Source: Triticum aestivum | Lineage: Eukaryota > Streptophyta > Magnoliopsida > Poales > Poaceae | Length of the DNA: 64,000 bases | NCBI RefSeq assembly: GCF_018294505.1 | Contig: NC_057810.1 | Location: forward strand, 210,260,113 to 210,324,112 | Direction of reading: 5' to 3' | Part shown: one piece after another, positions 45,601-57,300 of the stretch | Position numbering within the stretch: position 1 is the first letter of the stretch | Layout: each line of letters starts with the position of its first letter | Position numbers and translations under genes: made by a program | The notes under the pieces: model-generated | Seen by the model: the letters and a program-made list of their open reading frames with translations, nothing else | Database searches by the model: none | What the model was told of the DNA's origin: nothing

Positions 45601-45816
45601 CGGGAAGGTGGTCGATGGGGATGTCGACCGATACGGGGTCGACGGTTGCCGCAGCAGAACGCCGCGGACACATGCGCGAAAATGCGTCGCACCGCGGACG
45701 GGGAGCGCATCAACGTCGAGTGGAGCCTCCTGGAGCCAGGCGGAGTCGTCGGCGATGAAGATGAGAGCGCCGAGACGGATCTCTCGACCCTCGACCAAAA
45801 CTCCAGCAGCCACCAT
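39655..45816 (-). pseudogene. Tat gag-pol polyprotein with seven in-frame stops
   Basis: One frame spans the whole region with no frameshift: gag N-terminus (45816-45124), gag core (GGGNDEVAMKHLPLMLEGSA, about 44450), a Cys/His cluster near 43840 (CHIHTK...HTTRQC), protease (LMDGGSGLNLLYADTL near 43430, the DGGSG form known in this lineage), reverse transcriptase (FLDAYSGYHQIRL, then YMDDIVVKS near 42270), RNase H (DGSKMLNGSGAG, near 41390), integrase (HH-CC-like CEGCQFY, LDMVGPL, TDNGSNF, near 40300) and its C-terminus. Stops: 45124 TGA, 44959 TGA, 42868 TAG, 42334 TGA, 40777 TAG, 40234 TGA, 40219 TAG. The natural TAA is at 39655. It can make no complete protein. Confidence 0.85.
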
Positions 45817-45870
45817 GATGAAAGTACTCGGAAGAATCGCAACTTCCCCACAAAATTGCTAAAACACCTG

Positions 45871-45887
45871 CCCCACGGTGGGCGCCA
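45871..45887 (-). promoter_or_regulatory. Primer binding site of the Tat element
   Basis: TGGCGCCCACCGTGGGG on the minus strand, two bases inside the 5' LTR. It is the usual primer site wording of many plant Gypsy elements. Confidence 0.75.
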
Positions 45888-45889
45888 AC

Positions 45890-46415
45890 TGTCGTGGTTC
45901 TAAGCCTGACAGTAGAGTGGGGGTAGGTATGGAGAGGCAAGGTCCTAGCTATGGAGAGGTTGTAAACACAAGGGATGTACGAGTTCAGGCCCTTCTCAGA
46001 AGAAGTAAAAGCCCTACGTCTCGGAGCCCAGAGGCGGTCGAGTGGATTATGTGTATATGAGTTACAAGGTGCCGAACCCCTCTACCTGTGGAGGGGGGTG
46101 GCTTATATAGAGTGCGCCAGGACCCCTGCCAGCCCACGTAGGAGAGGGTTTAAGGTGAGTTAAGTCCGGGGCGTTACTGGTAATGCCCCACATAAAATGT
46201 CTTTACTATCATAAAGTCTACTTAATTACAGGCCGTTGCAGTGCAGAGTGCCACTTGACCTTCTGGTGGTCGAGTGAGTCTTCGTGGTCGAGTCCTTCAA
46301 GTCAGTCGAGTGAGTCCCTCGTTGGTCGACTGGAAGGTGACCTCTTCTAAGGGTGTCTTTGGGAAGGGTACTTAGATCAGGTCTGTGACCCTCCCCTAGG
46401 TACATGACCCCATCA
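45890..46415 (-). repeat. 5' LTR of the Tat element
   Basis: 526 bp, about 99 percent identical to the 3' LTR. It drives gag-pol on the minus strand. Confidence 0.9.
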
Positions 46416-46420
46416 AGTAT

Positions 46421-47264
46421 CATATATCTTATCTGCATTCAGTTCATATAAATACTAGGGTTCCTTCATATCCCCGATAATTAGGGAAATTACTCAGACA
46501 TAGAGGCACGAGACATCATCGAGGTGTTCATGGCAATAAAGATGAATGATTAATGTTATGCACGTATAAATCCACATTAGGGTTCGGGATTATAACGAGG
46601 TGAATGGAGGAGTCGATATTGAGGACCTGGATGATGATGATGATGATGATTGGTGTCATGGCCTCTGTGATCAATGCCATGGCAAGGTGGTGCCCTTCTG
46701 TCGAATCCCCCTCTGGACCACTTTTGGTGGTGGGGTTTCTACTTCTGTTTCGTGACTTGGAGCCTCTTCATTCATCAAATATGAGATCTGATTGCACGGG
46801 TGGAAATACGACGAGGGGGAGGCGATGCCATATGGTACAACTGCTGGTACAAGCGGGTGCGCTCATACTGCGCGTCATATTCTCTTCTGGAGAGGCTAAC
46901 GCATCCTAGTTTGAAACGATTTTGCTCATTTATAAAAATGATTTGGAATAATTAGTTTTAATTTAGAAAATGGTTTCACTTATTTTTGAAAACTGATTTC
47001 ACTTATTTCAACCAAAAAATCATATAAAAATACAATTTCACTTATTTCAAAACATTGGTTTCACTGAATTAAAAAAACTTATTTCACTTATTCAGAAACC
47101 TGATTTTACTCATTTAAAATGTTGAAGTTAAAACATGTTTGAAATGCATCCAAGTTTGATCTTGTTCTAAAGCTCTTGGTGCCAGGAATTCAAATATGTA
47201 AAATGTTTAAAAAAACAACAGTATAGTTTAAATGATATGAATGATTTTTCTTTGACTATGTACT
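46421..47264. other. Intergenic DNA, nothing certain
   Basis: Contains a short GATGATGAT microsatellite near 46630 and degenerate TTTCACTTATTTCA repeats between about 46970 and 47100. No coding signal. Confidence 0.4.
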
Positions 47265-47885
47265 GCAGGGCAAAAGCCCCACAGTCTTTTATTATATAAA
47301 AACAGAAGTTACAAAAGTCTGCTGAACTAAGAAAGAGAACATAACTTACCTACAAAGAAAGTTAAAAGGTAACAGTCTATACAAGGGAGGTAATCCAGCT
47401 CAATAGGTCCTCCCTGTATTTACATTTGATCCTATGAGCTAGGAAAGTTATGTCATATATGAAACTTCTTCTCCATGCAGCAAATGTAGGCCTGTCATTT
47501 CTCAACACCTTCCCATTCCTGATGATCAAAATATTTCAAGCAACAGTGAACACAACCTCAGTGAAGAATGGTTTGCCAAAGTCCCTCCTAGCTATCATAG
47601 CCATGTGAGACCAGGAACTGTTATGCTGCAGCATCCATGGGATTCCAAGATGGTTCACCCAAGTTACATTCAAAGAAAATGTGTGATCTATCTTCATGGA
47701 GCAGAAAAGGACACAAAACACAGGTACCATTATCAACATGCCAGTGACACCTTTGCAACATGTCTCTTGTGTTAAGTCTATCCATACAAATGATTGAAAT
47801 TGCTAAAGAGAAAATAAAAGGCAAGGATTTATACCACTCCACCACATGCAACGTCAGGGGAGGCTCTCTCGCGCCTGACACGGCC
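47265..47885 (-). pseudogene. LINE reverse-transcriptase C-terminal remnant (zinc-binding domain)
   Basis: Minus strand from 47885 reads CMDRLNTRDMLQRCHWHVDN, CVLCPFLLHEDRSHIFFECN, HLGIPWMLQHNSSWSHMAMI and RNGKVLRNDRPTFAAWR across frameshifts. This is the zinc-binding segment after the reverse transcriptase of plant LINEs. The 3' tail runs to about 47265 (GGGCTTTTGCCCTGCAGTAC). Everything upstream is missing, as in a 5'-truncated LINE. Confidence 0.65.
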
Positions 47886-48237
47886 CCACCGACCTGACAT
47901 TGATTTGACTAAAAACAGAAAGACAAGAGCTGATTTGAACTACTCACTCCGTCGATAATGCAAGACGTTTTTTGACATATTATGGGATCGGAGGGAGTAA
48001 TACTTCGATTTTCACATGCATATGGTCCCACAACTTTACATATGGCAGCACCTCATTGGTAGCAAGACCACCGGTAGCTACCCAAACCGGTACAAATGAC
48101 TTTGCATGCATGCAACACATTGAATGAACATGCATGTAGATTAGGGTGGAGGACTACAAAATAAAATTTGCAGAAGGATGAGGTATTTTGCAAAATTTTA
48201 GTAGATCCTACGGCATCTCGCCTCTCTCGCGTGTGGA
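47886..48237. other. Spacer with one MITE
   Basis: Apart from the small Stowaway copy at 47943-47997 there is no recognisable feature before the Copia element. Confidence 0.4.
47943..47997. mobile_element. Short Stowaway MITE derivative
   Basis: A 55-bp element with CTCACTCCGTCGATAAT and the inverted CTCCCTCCGATCCCATA, between TA dinucleotides at 47941-47942 and 47998-47999. It is probably an internally deleted copy. Confidence 0.65.
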
Positions 48238-48365
48238 TGTAAGACAATAATTTTTGGGGAACCAGCACAACCCTCTAGGGGTGGCTTATCTCATTATATA
48301 TAATGGTTGTGTTACAATATGTACCATATACGTACATAGGTACAGAAGCTATACATAGTCTAACA
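48238..48365 (-). repeat. 3' LTR of the young Copia element
   Basis: 128 bp. On the minus strand it is preceded by the polypurine tract TTGAGGGAGGG (plus 48366-48376). Confidence 0.9.
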
Positions 48366-48378
48366 CCCTCCCTCAATC

Positions 48379-51300
48379 TTAGCCACTTTCTAAAGAACTG
48401 AGAAGGGTAAGATTGTGCCTACAAGCCTCAAACTGTGGCAGCGGTAAAGGCTTAGTGAAGATGTCTGCAAGTTGATCCTTAGATGAGATAAACTTGATCT
48501 GGAGTTGCTTCTGTGATACACGTTCCCGTACAAAGTGATAGTCAACTTCAATGTGTTTCATTCGGGCATGAAATACTGGATTTGCAGAAAGGTATGTAGC
48601 ACCAATGTTATCACACCAAAGAATAGGAGGCTGTGGTTGAGACAAACCCAACTCCTGAAGCAAAGACTGCACCCAAATAATCTCTGCAGTAGCATTAGCC
48701 ACAACCTTGTACTCAGCTTCAGTACTGCTACGTGACACAGTAGCCTGTTTCCGAGCACTCCAGGTGATCAAATTAGAGCCAAAGAATACTGCATAACCCC
48801 CCGTGGATCGCCTGTCATCTGGGCTACCAGCCCAATCTGCATCAGAGAAGGCCGAAAGGACCCGAGAGGAAGTCGGCCGAATATGCATACCAAATGTCAG
48901 GGTGAACTGAACATAACGAAGAATGCGTTTAACAGCAGCCCAATGAGTATCTCTGGGAGCCTGAAGATACTGACAAACCCTGTTAACAGCATAAGAGATA
49001 TCTCGTCTCGTGATCGTCAAGTACTGAAGTCCACCAACAATGCTCCTGTACTCTGTGGCATCCGCAGGAGACAAAAGCTCACCATCAACAGCTGTTATCT
49101 TGTCGGTAGACGACATGGGTGTGGTGGTCGGTTTGCACTTCAGCATGCCAGCTCTTTGTAACAACTCCAAGGAGTACTTCTTCTGCGTAAGGACAAGACC
49201 AGTAGCACGAGAAGTGACCTCAACTCCAAGAAAGTAGTGAAGCTTCCCAAGATCTTTGACCGCAAAATCAGCACCAAGAGAGCAGACAAGAGCATCAGCA
49301 GCATACTGAGAAGAGCTGACAAGGATAATATCATCGACATATACCAAAAGATACATAGTGACTTCTGGCTTCTGTAGAAGAAATAATGAAGTGTCAGCAG
49401 TAGACGGCACAAAACCATGAGCACGAAGGGCAGAGGCAAGGCGGGCATGCCAGGCACGAGGAGCTTGCTTCAAACCATATAGTGCTTTGGAAAGACGACA
49501 GATATAGTCAGGACGATCAGGATCAGAGAAACCAGGCGGCTGTTTCATATAAACCTCTTCCTCCAAAAATCCATGTAGAAAAGCATTCTGCACATCAAGT
49601 TGACGAAGTGACCAACCACGAGAAACCGCAATGGAGAGAAGAAGCCGAATAGTGGTAGGCTTGACGACAGGACTGAAGGTGTCCTCATAGTCAAGACCAT
49701 GACGCTGCCGAAAACCGCGAGCAACAAGTCGCGCTTTGTAACGCTCAATAGATCCATCTGAATGCTTCTTCACTTTGAATACCCATTTTGAGTCAATAAC
49801 ATTTACCCGTGGTGGTGGAGGAACGAGAGTCCATGTCTTGTTACGAAGAAGAGCATGAAACTCCTGCTCCATAGCCTCTCGCCAATGTGGAATGCGCAGG
49901 GCAGGCTGATATGAGCGAGGCTCAAAAGATGGATCCGCAACAGCAGCAGCCAAACAAGCAGCGAACCAAGCAACCGTACCATCCTTACGTTCCTTAGGTT
50001 TGAAAATGCCACTGCGACTGCGTGTATGTGGTCGGGACACAGGAACCACCGAGGTCGACGGAGCAGCCTGCAACGGGCTGGAGGACGGCGACGTTGACGA
50101 GTCAGCCGGTGACGAGGAGCCAGTCACGGTAGTCTTGGACTCGGTTGGCGAAGAAGGCCGACCCACCGGCGAAACCGGCAGAGCAGACGAAGCAGCTGGC
50201 GACTCCGGCATCACAGACCGGGCCGATGGCGAGCTCGGCATAGTGGGCCGTGGCGCGGCCGGTGTCGCGGGCCGATCCGCTGATGAAGGCGACGTGAGGA
50301 CCCGAGCCGCGGGCGAAGACGGCGTGACGGGCCGAGCCGCAGGCGAAGACGGCGTGACGGGCCGAGCCGCGGGCGACTCGGCGGCCGCTAGCGAAACGGA
50401 CCGAGCAGTGGAGATGCTCGGCGCGATGGGCTCGTCGGGTGACCATGCATGGGCACGCGAATCGATGCCATGCAACATAGGGCGATCGACGTGCCCACCA
50501 GAAGACGACGATGATGATGGTGAATCCTCCAACAGCTCCAAACGAGCTCCACGTCTGGTTCCTGCACCATGGTTAGGTAACAGCAAAGGAGAGTATGCAA
50601 CATCATCAAATTGGTCAGAAGCAACAGAGGATGAATGCAGGGATGATGGTTCGACAGTGGACACAGGAAGGTTGGCAAAGGGAAAAACATGCTCATCAAA
50701 CACGACGTCCCGAGATATATAGACACGATTAGTGGGAACATGAAGACATTTGTAACCTTTATGAAGAGAGCTATAGCCAAGAAAAACACACTTCTTAGAA
50801 CGAAACTCAAGCTTGCGCTTGTTATATGGACGAAGATGCGGCCAGCAAGCACACCCAAATACCTTGAGAAAGGTATAATCAGGTTGTTCATTAAGGAGAA
50901 CCTCAATGGGAGTCTTCATGTTTAAAACACGAGTAGGAGTACGGTTGATGAGAAAGCATGCAGTGGTGAAAGCATCACTCCAAAACCGAAAGGGAACAGA
51001 TGCATGGGCCAAAAGAGTAAGACCAGCTTCAACAATATGACGATGCTTACGTTCGACTGAACCATTCTGCTGATGTGTATGTGGACATGCTAAACGATGA
51101 GCTATCCCAAGCGACTGAAAGAAAGAGTTGAGGTTGCGATACTCGCCCCCCCAGTCTGACTGGACATGAACAATTTTGTGCTTGAGAAGACGTTCAACAT
51201 GTTTTTGAAACTGAACAAAAATATCAAACACATCAGATTTGCGTTTAATAAGGTAAAGCCAGGTAAAGCGACTATAAGCATCAACGAAACTGATATAGTA

Positions 51301-52122
51301 ATTATGACCACTGACAGAAGTCTGAGCAGGACCCCATACATCTGAAAACACAAGTTCTAAAGGATGTTTCACCTCACGACTGGACTCCGAAAAAGGAAGT
51401 TGATGAATCTTCCCCTGCTGACAAGCATCATACACTGCTACATCTTTATTACTAGACAAACTAGGAAGCTCATGACGACGCAAAATATGACGGACAATAG
51501 GTGTGGCCGGGTGACCAAGACGAGCATGCCACTGTGACGGAGAGACCCGAACTCCACTGAAAACACGAGCGACACCAGGATGCTCCAGACGGTAGAGGCT
51601 CTGGCACAACCGCCCGCTAAGAAGAATGTCCCTCGTGCCCCGATCCTTAATAAAAAGATCAAAAGGGTGAAATTCACAAAGCACATTATTATCACGTGTG
51701 AGTTTAGGAACTGAAAGAAGATTACGGGTCACAGATGGAACTCGAAGAACATTGCGAAGCTGAAGACTCCTATTGGCATGTCTAGTGAGAAGAGATGCTT
51801 GACCAATATGAGAGATGTGCATACCTGCTCCATTGGCGGTGTGGATCTTGTCGGAGCCATGATAGGGTTCACGAGTGTGAAGCTTCCCCATCTCGCTGGT
51901 TAGATGCTCTGTCGCCCCAGAGTCCATGTACCAGTGTGGATCGATGGAGTAGGACTGAGTGTGTCCCTGTTGCTTCTGCGGCGCGGGACGATCAGCCATG
52001 GCGACCTGACGGGCATTGTTGCGTGTATCTTTGCCGTCATTGCCAAGACCAAGGAAGCTTCGCTGGAAGCGCTTATGACACTTGGAGGCCCAGTGCCCAT
52101 CGCGGCCACAAAGCTGACACAC
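48379..52122 (-). CDS. Copia pol: zinc knuckle, protease, integrase, reverse transcriptase, RNase H
   Basis: An open frame of 1,247 codons. Domains by residue: CCHC knuckle (2-15), protease [11 protein letters not shown] (about 64-74), gag-pre-integrase finger (HARLGH near 194; the CxxC reads YDACQQGK), integrase with D, D, E in [15 protein letters not shown] and [10 protein letters not shown] (about 260-355), a long Ser/Ala/Pro linker with repeated [10 protein letters not shown] units (about 570-670), reverse transcriptase with [12 protein letters not shown] (about 905), and RNase H ([19 protein letters not shown]). Length and order are normal for Copia. The first shown Met is only the first Met after the slip; the frame itself opens further upstream at the C10 run. 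The first Cys of the integrase finger pair seems replaced by Tyr. Confidence 0.9.
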   Translation of the reverse strand: MCQLCGRDGHWASKCHKRFQRSFLGLGNDGKDTRNNARQVAMADRPAPQKQQGHTQSYSIDPHWYMDSGATEHLTSEMGKLHTREPYHGSDKIHTANGAGMHISHIGQASLLTRHANRSLQLRNVLRVPSVTRNLLSVPKLTRDNNVLCEFHPFDLFIKDRGTRDILLSGRLCQSLYRLEHPGVARVFSGVRVSPSQWHARLGHPATPIVRHILRRHELPSLSSNKDVAVYDACQQGKIHQLPFSESSREVKHPLELVFSDVWGPAQTSVSGHNYYISFVDAYSRFTWLYLIKRKSDVFDIFVQFQKHVERLLKHKIVHVQSDWGGEYRNLNSFFQSLGIAHRLACPHTHQQNGSVERKHRHIVEAGLTLLAHASVPFRFWSDAFTTACFLINRTPTRVLNMKTPIEVLLNEQPDYTFLKVFGCACWPHLRPYNKRKLEFRSKKCVFLGYSSLHKGYKCLHVPTNRVYISRDVVFDEHVFPFANLPVSTVEPSSLHSSSVASDQFDDVAYSPLLLPNHGAGTRRGARLELLEDSPSSSSSSGGHVDRPMLHGIDSRAHAWSPDEPIAPSISTARSVSLAAAESPAARPVTPSSPAARPVTPSSPAARVLTSPSSADRPATPAAPRPTMPSSPSARSVMPESPAASSALPVSPVGRPSSPTESKTTVTGSSSPADSSTSPSSSPLQAAPSTSVVPVSRPHTRSRSGIFKPKERKDGTVAWFAACLAAAVADPSFEPRSYQPALRIPHWREAMEQEFHALLRNKTWTLVPPPPRVNVIDSKWVFKVKKHSDGSIERYKARLVARGFRQRHGLDYEDTFSPVVKPTTIRLLLSIAVSRGWSLRQLDVQNAFLHGFLEEEVYMKQPPGFSDPDRPDYICRLSKALYGLKQAPRAWHARLASALRAHGFVPSTADTSLFLLQKPEVTMYLLVYVDDIILVSSSQYAADALVCSLGADFAVKDLGKLHYFLGVEVTSRATGLVLTQKKYSLELLQRAGMLKCKPTTTPMSSTDKITAVDGELLSPADATEYRSIVGGLQYLTITRRDISYAVNRVCQYLQAPRDTHWAAVKRILRYVQFTLTFGMHIRPTSSRVLSAFSDADWAGSPDDRRSTGGYAVFFGSNLITWSARKQATVSRSSTEAEYKVVANATAEIIWVQSLLQELGLSQPQPPILWCDNIGATYLSANPVFHARMKHIEVDYHFVRERVSQKQLQIKFISSKDQLADIFTKPLPLPQFEACRHNLTLLSSLESG

Positions 52123-52169
52123 ACGTGGACCGCCAGCCCCCGGTAAGGTCGCAGTAGGTGGGGGGGGGG

Positions 52170-53318
52170 CGAGGCGGGCGACGGTGGCAGCCCCAAGGAA
52201 GACCGGGGTGATGAAGAAGAGCGGCCACCCTTGGTGGCGGCGTTGGCCGAGAGGGAGCCAGTGCCCCTGGTGCGGCGAGTCTTGACCCGTTGCTCAGTGA
52301 GAAGGAGCCGAGAGAAAACCTCGTGTGCCAGCATGGGTGTCGAGTTGCCCCGCTCGTTGATGATCTCGACTAAGGCATCATACTCCTCATCAAGACCATT
52401 GACAATAAACGAGTTGAACTCGGAGTCGGTGAGGGGCTGTCCAATGGAGGCCAATGTGTCGGCGAGGCCCTTGACCTTGTTGTAGAACTCAGTGGCAGTG
52501 GAGTCAAGCTTCTGACACTCTCCAAGCTGACGACGGAGTGCAGAGACACGAGCCTGGGACTGCGCTGCAAAGGTGCGCTCAAGGATGGTCCAGGCCTCAT
52601 GAGACGTCTTCGCGAAGACAACAAGGCCGGCAACTGCCGGCGAGAGCGACCCCTGGATGGAGGAGAGGTTCGCCTGGTCCTGCCCCGTCCAGACGCGATG
52701 GGCTGGATTGTAGACCGGACCGTGCACGCTGTCTACCAGCGCGGGTGGGCAGGGAAGCGATCCGTCGACGTAGCCTAGCAGGTAGTGACTCCCCAAGAGC
52801 GGGAGAACCTGCGCACACCAGAAGATGTAGTTGTCGGCGGAGAGCTTGATGGTGATGAGATGACCGAAGTGAAACGGCGGCGGCGAAGACGATCCCATCG
52901 AGGAGGCTGCCTGGGGTGCAAACACCATGGAGGCAGCCGGAGGCACCGAAGCCGATGCGGGAGGAGGCGGGACCGCAGCCAGGGCGGGCGCCGCAAAGCT
53001 CGCGGCCGGTGCGGACGCCGCAAGGCCCGCGGCCGGGGCGGACGCCGCCAACCCCGCCAGCGGGGCAGTGTGATCCGCTTGCGGCAGGAGCGGCGGGACG
53101 ACGCCTGCGGAGTCCGCAGCGGACGGCGGCGCCGCGGTGTGGACCACGAGGTCACGCCCAAGCGAGGACGCCGGCGGCGTGGAGAAGACGGAGCCGATGC
53201 TCCTTGTCCCGATCGGAGCCGGAACAGAGACGGCATCGAGCGGGAGGTTGAGCAGAGCCGCAAGAGAGGCCGGGAGGAAGCCCGCAGCAGTGGAACCGGT
53301 GGTGGCGGCGCTCGACAT
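52170..53318 (-). CDS. Copia gag (UBN2-type capsid region)
   Basis: From ATG at 53318 the frame runs about 383 codons to the C10 run at 52160-52169. The N-terminus is an Ala/Pro-rich stretch with repeated [10 protein letters not shown] words. The capsid region follows ([41 protein letters not shown]). Beyond the C run this frame continues in an unrelated reading to 51900, so the gag proper should pass into the pol frame there, where the CCHC zinc knuckle [14 protein letters not shown] lies. It packages element RNA in cytoplasmic particles. Confidence 0.8.
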
Positions 53319-53416
53319 GGCGGCGGCGCGATCGGTGGCGCGGCGGCGGCGGTGAAAGCGGCGGCGGCGGCGGCGGCGGTGCGGGTATTAGGGTTTAGAA
53401 GCGGAAGCGATCGTAA

Positions 53417-53431
53417 CCTAGCGTGATACCA
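53417..53431 (-). promoter_or_regulatory. Primer binding site of the young Copia element
   Basis: TGGTATCACGCTAGG on the minus strand directly follows the 5' LTR, of the initiator Met-tRNA type. Confidence 0.75.
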
Positions 53432-53559
53432 TGTAAGACAATAAGTTTTGGGGAACCAGCACAACCCTCTAGGGGTGGCTTATCTCATTATATATAATGG
53501 TTGTGTTACAATATGTACCATATACGTACATAGGTACAGAAGTTATACATAGTCTAACA
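53432..53559 (-). repeat. 5' LTR of the young Copia element
   Basis: 128 bp, TGTTAGACTATG to TTGTCTTACA on the minus strand. CATTATATATAATG forms the TATA region. Confidence 0.9.
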
Positions 53560-53564
53560 GTGGA

Positions 53565-54323
53565 TCACATAAACACAGGGTGCTTTGCCATAAAAACAGT
53601 CCAGCTAAAACCACCCCTCTGCGAACTCAGCACACCACATATTTCATCTGACGTGGCTTCATTTCGGGGTCGATTTGAACCAAAAGTGAGCATGTGAGAC
53701 AGGTTTAGCATTACAAAATTCTAAGTTGCCAGTTTGTGGGCTAGAATGTGAGTACGCAGGACAAGTTAATGTACCGCAAGTGCATTTCACTTGAAACTAA
53801 GAACGTTGCTCCTAGAAACTTGTCAATGGACACACATAAACAGCGAGAACACTTCACTTTTCCAAGAAATAGACCCATTTTTGCAAAAATATAAGTACAA
53901 AAGGGACCCATGTTCCTCTAATATATACTACTCCCTCTGTTCACTTTTATAAGGCCTTGAAGACATTTCAGACAGGGTGCAAAGTAGCTCATTTTCAGTT
54001 GTCTGAAATGACTTATAAAAGTGAACGGAGAGAGTATCTAACATGATTTGTCCAACAGCAATAGTACAACAGTTCCACTTTTTCTAAAAAGCCAAAAAGT
54101 ATAACGCTTTCGTATTACATGAATGGTACTGAGGATACAATGTAAGTCTACATCAAAACTGAGCTGTTAGATTGGTCAACGACATGGACCAAAGAATGAT
54201 GTATGATACAGTAATAGTACCACACAATATATTTACACCACAAAATACAGAGGCTTATTATCATCCTGACCAACCAATACATCATATTCACAAATCCAGT
54301 TCTCATCCGCATGAAACCATCAG
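53565..54323. other. Downstream flank of the callose synthase gene
   Basis: AT-rich sequence with one Stowaway MITE (53931-54034). It should include the 3' UTR of the minus-strand callose synthase gene, but no poly-A signal could be fixed. Confidence 0.5.
53931..54034. mobile_element. Stowaway MITE
   Basis: 104 bp, CTCCCTCTGTTCACTTTTAT to ATAAAAGTGAACGGAGAGAG, with TA on both sides (53929-53930 and 54035-54036). Confidence 0.85.
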
Positions 54324-57300
54324 TTACCTCCGCTTAGTTTTACCAATAATAAAAGGTTGGATCTGCAGTTGCCGTGAAAACGCTCTATTGAAAAGAACCC
54401 GAGTTTGGATAGCTGAGATAATAGGCATCCATGCTAGTACAGCAATTGGAAAAAATAGCAGTGTACCCATTCCGTAGTCATAAGCGTGAGCAATGACCTG
54501 AATAGGCTCCCATATTGCATAGTATTCTATTTTCGGCCTCAAAACCTGAACAATCTGTGCAGTAAGGAGGGAATTAGGGCAATTGTGGAAGAGAATGTTG
54601 AACAATTGGTAGAGTGCATTATTGATACTTACAAGGAGGAGGCCCCAACCAGTTGGAATGAACGCAAGGCAACAGACGATCAAATCCATGATGGATAGTT
54701 TGCACAGGCAAGATAGAAGGATAAAGGAAGTCACTACTGCCAGGAATGTCAACAACTTTATGAACCTGAAGATGAGTTGGTGCTTTGAGCTTAACTGACG
54801 ACTAGCACAATTAACAAGCTGCAGAAAATTCAGAAAAAAATCAGTATAACGGTGAAGTATCACAGTTGCCGGAAACAAAGACATTCAAGACGAAGCGTAT
54901 ACCTTGACCAGCCCAACAATGGAAATTATCACAACCCAAGAAAGCAAGTACACAAGAAAATTCTTGTTATCATGAGATATCTTGAGATGATAGACAAGTC
55001 CATACTGATAAACAAAGAACCGTAAACAGAGCAATACTTCAATAATCCTAGAACTAAGCACCGAGTAGCGGAGATGCGCATTCTCAGCATTCCACCATGA
55101 CTCCCAACTCTTTTCTGGTTGCACACCTATTCCCCCTTGGTTCATCATCCATCTATTCCAATCTGCCCAGTCGTCAACAATCTTGTGCCAAGCAAAACCA
55201 GCTGGATTGAAAAGAAAAGGTGCGAACAGCCAAGTCATTGCCATAAACCATGTTGAATATGTGACCATCACATGAAACTTTCCATCAGATTTCCTAAATA
55301 GGTGATAGATTATCAAAAGGAAGATCAGCTCAAAAGCTTTGACAAAGTGACTCCGAGAGTACAACTGATAGTTTTCTGTAAAGCTCGCATGAAAAACTAC
55401 AAATTTACGCCCCGTTGGTCGATATTTAGCGCCACCATGAAGAATAGTACGCCCATAATAGTGAGCTTTTGTTCCAAGAGAGAATGTGAAAAAAACTGAA
55501 GCAACCTGCAGTTGCATGAGGATGAAGTCACTCAAAGCTGCTCTGAAACCCTTCTCCAACCCTAGCTCCATCACCATAGGTAATCCTGTGAGCAGTCCCA
55601 ACTGAAGAAAAGATTGAGATGCAAGGGCTGTTTCTAAGGACTTCATATTCTGGTGATGAGCTTTAATCAGCAGAGCACTCTGTAATCCACTGAGAACCAA
55701 GTATAGTTGTCCATATAGGAAAACATAAACACCTACAACTGATATCTGTACAAGATAAAGATCCATTGAAACAATAAGAATCACTGTTGGTGATAATCTC
55801 AAAGAAATATTATATGCAAGGAGTCACTTAAAAATGCGTATGCAAACAGAAATATAAAGTATTAGTATTCTGATAGGCCACGTGGATCATTATTACAAAT
55901 ATAAGCAAATAAAAGTCATATGATTAACCTAAAAGAATTCATCGAGTGACTTTTCTGACCTGTAGACAGGAATGTGCAAAAGTCTAAAAGGTACTACCTC
56001 TGTAAACAAATATAAGACATTTCAGGGAGGGACTAATATTTGTTTACAGAGGGCGTAATATTTTTCATATTAAAAATCAAACATTAGTAAAAAAAATGTA
56101 AAGATTGTAGCAAAGTGACTAGTTCAAAATTCAGGTTTGAACCTCCTAATTTACTTCAAGTACAATTTGCCCTATACATGAGGCTGGATTGGTCCATCAG
56201 CATTTGTTTGAGAAATAGCATGTTTGGTTATCCAATGATATATGTGGCATGAAGCAATTCCTCATCGTGTATTTTTTCTAGGGCTTCTTAACTGGTGAGA
56301 CTTTCACACCTGGTTCAAACGAGGATAATCAACATAAAACAGACTATTGGTATATCTCTCGAAAAAGAAAAGTGAAGTTTTGTCTGGCCAATAATGACTA
56401 AATCAATCTTGGAAGCAGTTCACTTTAAACTACCAATTTTCCAAAGATCGAGCTGGCAGGTCTTAGGAGAAACATTGTTTATACTGGAACAGTGGCGGAG
56501 CCAGGAATTTCCTGCTCGGTATTCCTTGGTATTCATTTGTGCAATACAGTAGCAATATGGCAACAAATATGCAGCAAGCTAGGAGTAGTATATCAATGAA
56601 TCAGTAGTTCTTTGGTATTCCATGGAAGTCCAGGGAAGACCCCTGGCTCCGCCACTGTACTGGAATCCATGAACTACACTTAGATAAACACTTTTTTCAT
56701 TCTATGTAAGATTTGAACCAAAGGTTGTCAGCTAAAAGATAAGGTGTTAAATGGAAGGAACCAAAATTCTTTTTTCCCCTATCGATGATTCTTGTTCATC
56801 TTTCTTTTCACATATTTTTTGTAATTTCTCAGGAATTGGCACACATTATGTTCTAACTGCAATGCTTCTGGGCANNNNNNNNNNNNNNNNNNNNNNNNNN
56901 NNNNNNNNNNNNNNNNNNNNNNNNNNNNNNNNNNNNNNNNNNNNNNNNNNNNNNNNNNNNNNNNNNNNNNNNNNNNNNNNNNNNNNNNNNNNNNNNNNNN
57001 NNNNNNNNNNNNNNNNNNNNNNNNNNNNNNNNNNNNNNNNNNNNNNNNNNNNNNNNNNNNNNNNNNNNNNNNNNNNNNNNNNNNNNNNNNNNNNNNNNNN
57101 NNNNNNNNNNNNNNNNNNNNNNNNNNNNNNNNNNNNNNNNNNNNNNNNNNNNNNNNNNNNNNNNNNNNNNNNNNNNNNNNNNNNNNNNNNNNCTGTTGAA
57201 GTAAAATCCCACTGTTGTGAAATAGCATGAAAGCATCCTGAAAAAATCGAATCGCCGCGCTAGCCGGTAAATATCACGGCTAAGCGTTTGTTCACTATTG

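Larger units (their letters stand above)
33899..46415 (-). mobile_element. Complete Tat-lineage Gypsy retrotransposon with antisense extra gene
   Basis: 12,517 bp bounded by 527- and 526-bp LTRs and exact AGTAT duplications (33894-33898 and 46416-46420). Gag-pol lies on the minus strand (45816-39655), the primer site at 45871-45887, and a polypurine tract (TTTGGGGGCTAA) next to the 3' LTR at 34425. Between pol and the 3' LTR lies a plus-strand multi-exon gene (34982-38770) with tandem arrays in its intron and downstream. An extra ORF in this position and tandem repeats in the 3' region are known for the Tat/Ogre lineage. LTRs differ by about 5 substitutions and one indel, about 0.4 million years at 1.3e-8 per site per year. 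Confidence 0.9.
48238..53559 (-). mobile_element. Young, nearly intact short-LTR Copia retrotransposon
   Basis: 5,322 bp with 128-bp LTRs (48238-48365 and 53432-53559) that differ at two positions, flanked by exact GTGGA duplications (48233-48237 and 53560-53564). Gag and pol are open apart from one slip in a C10 run. Short LTRs and domain order fit the Retrofit/Ale-like Copia group. Two differences in 128 bases suggest an age below about one million years, with wide error. Confidence 0.9.

Noticed and set aside
50000..50722. 240-codon plus-strand frame
   Set aside because: Shadow of the Ser/Ala/Pro-rich linker of Copia pol on the minus strand.
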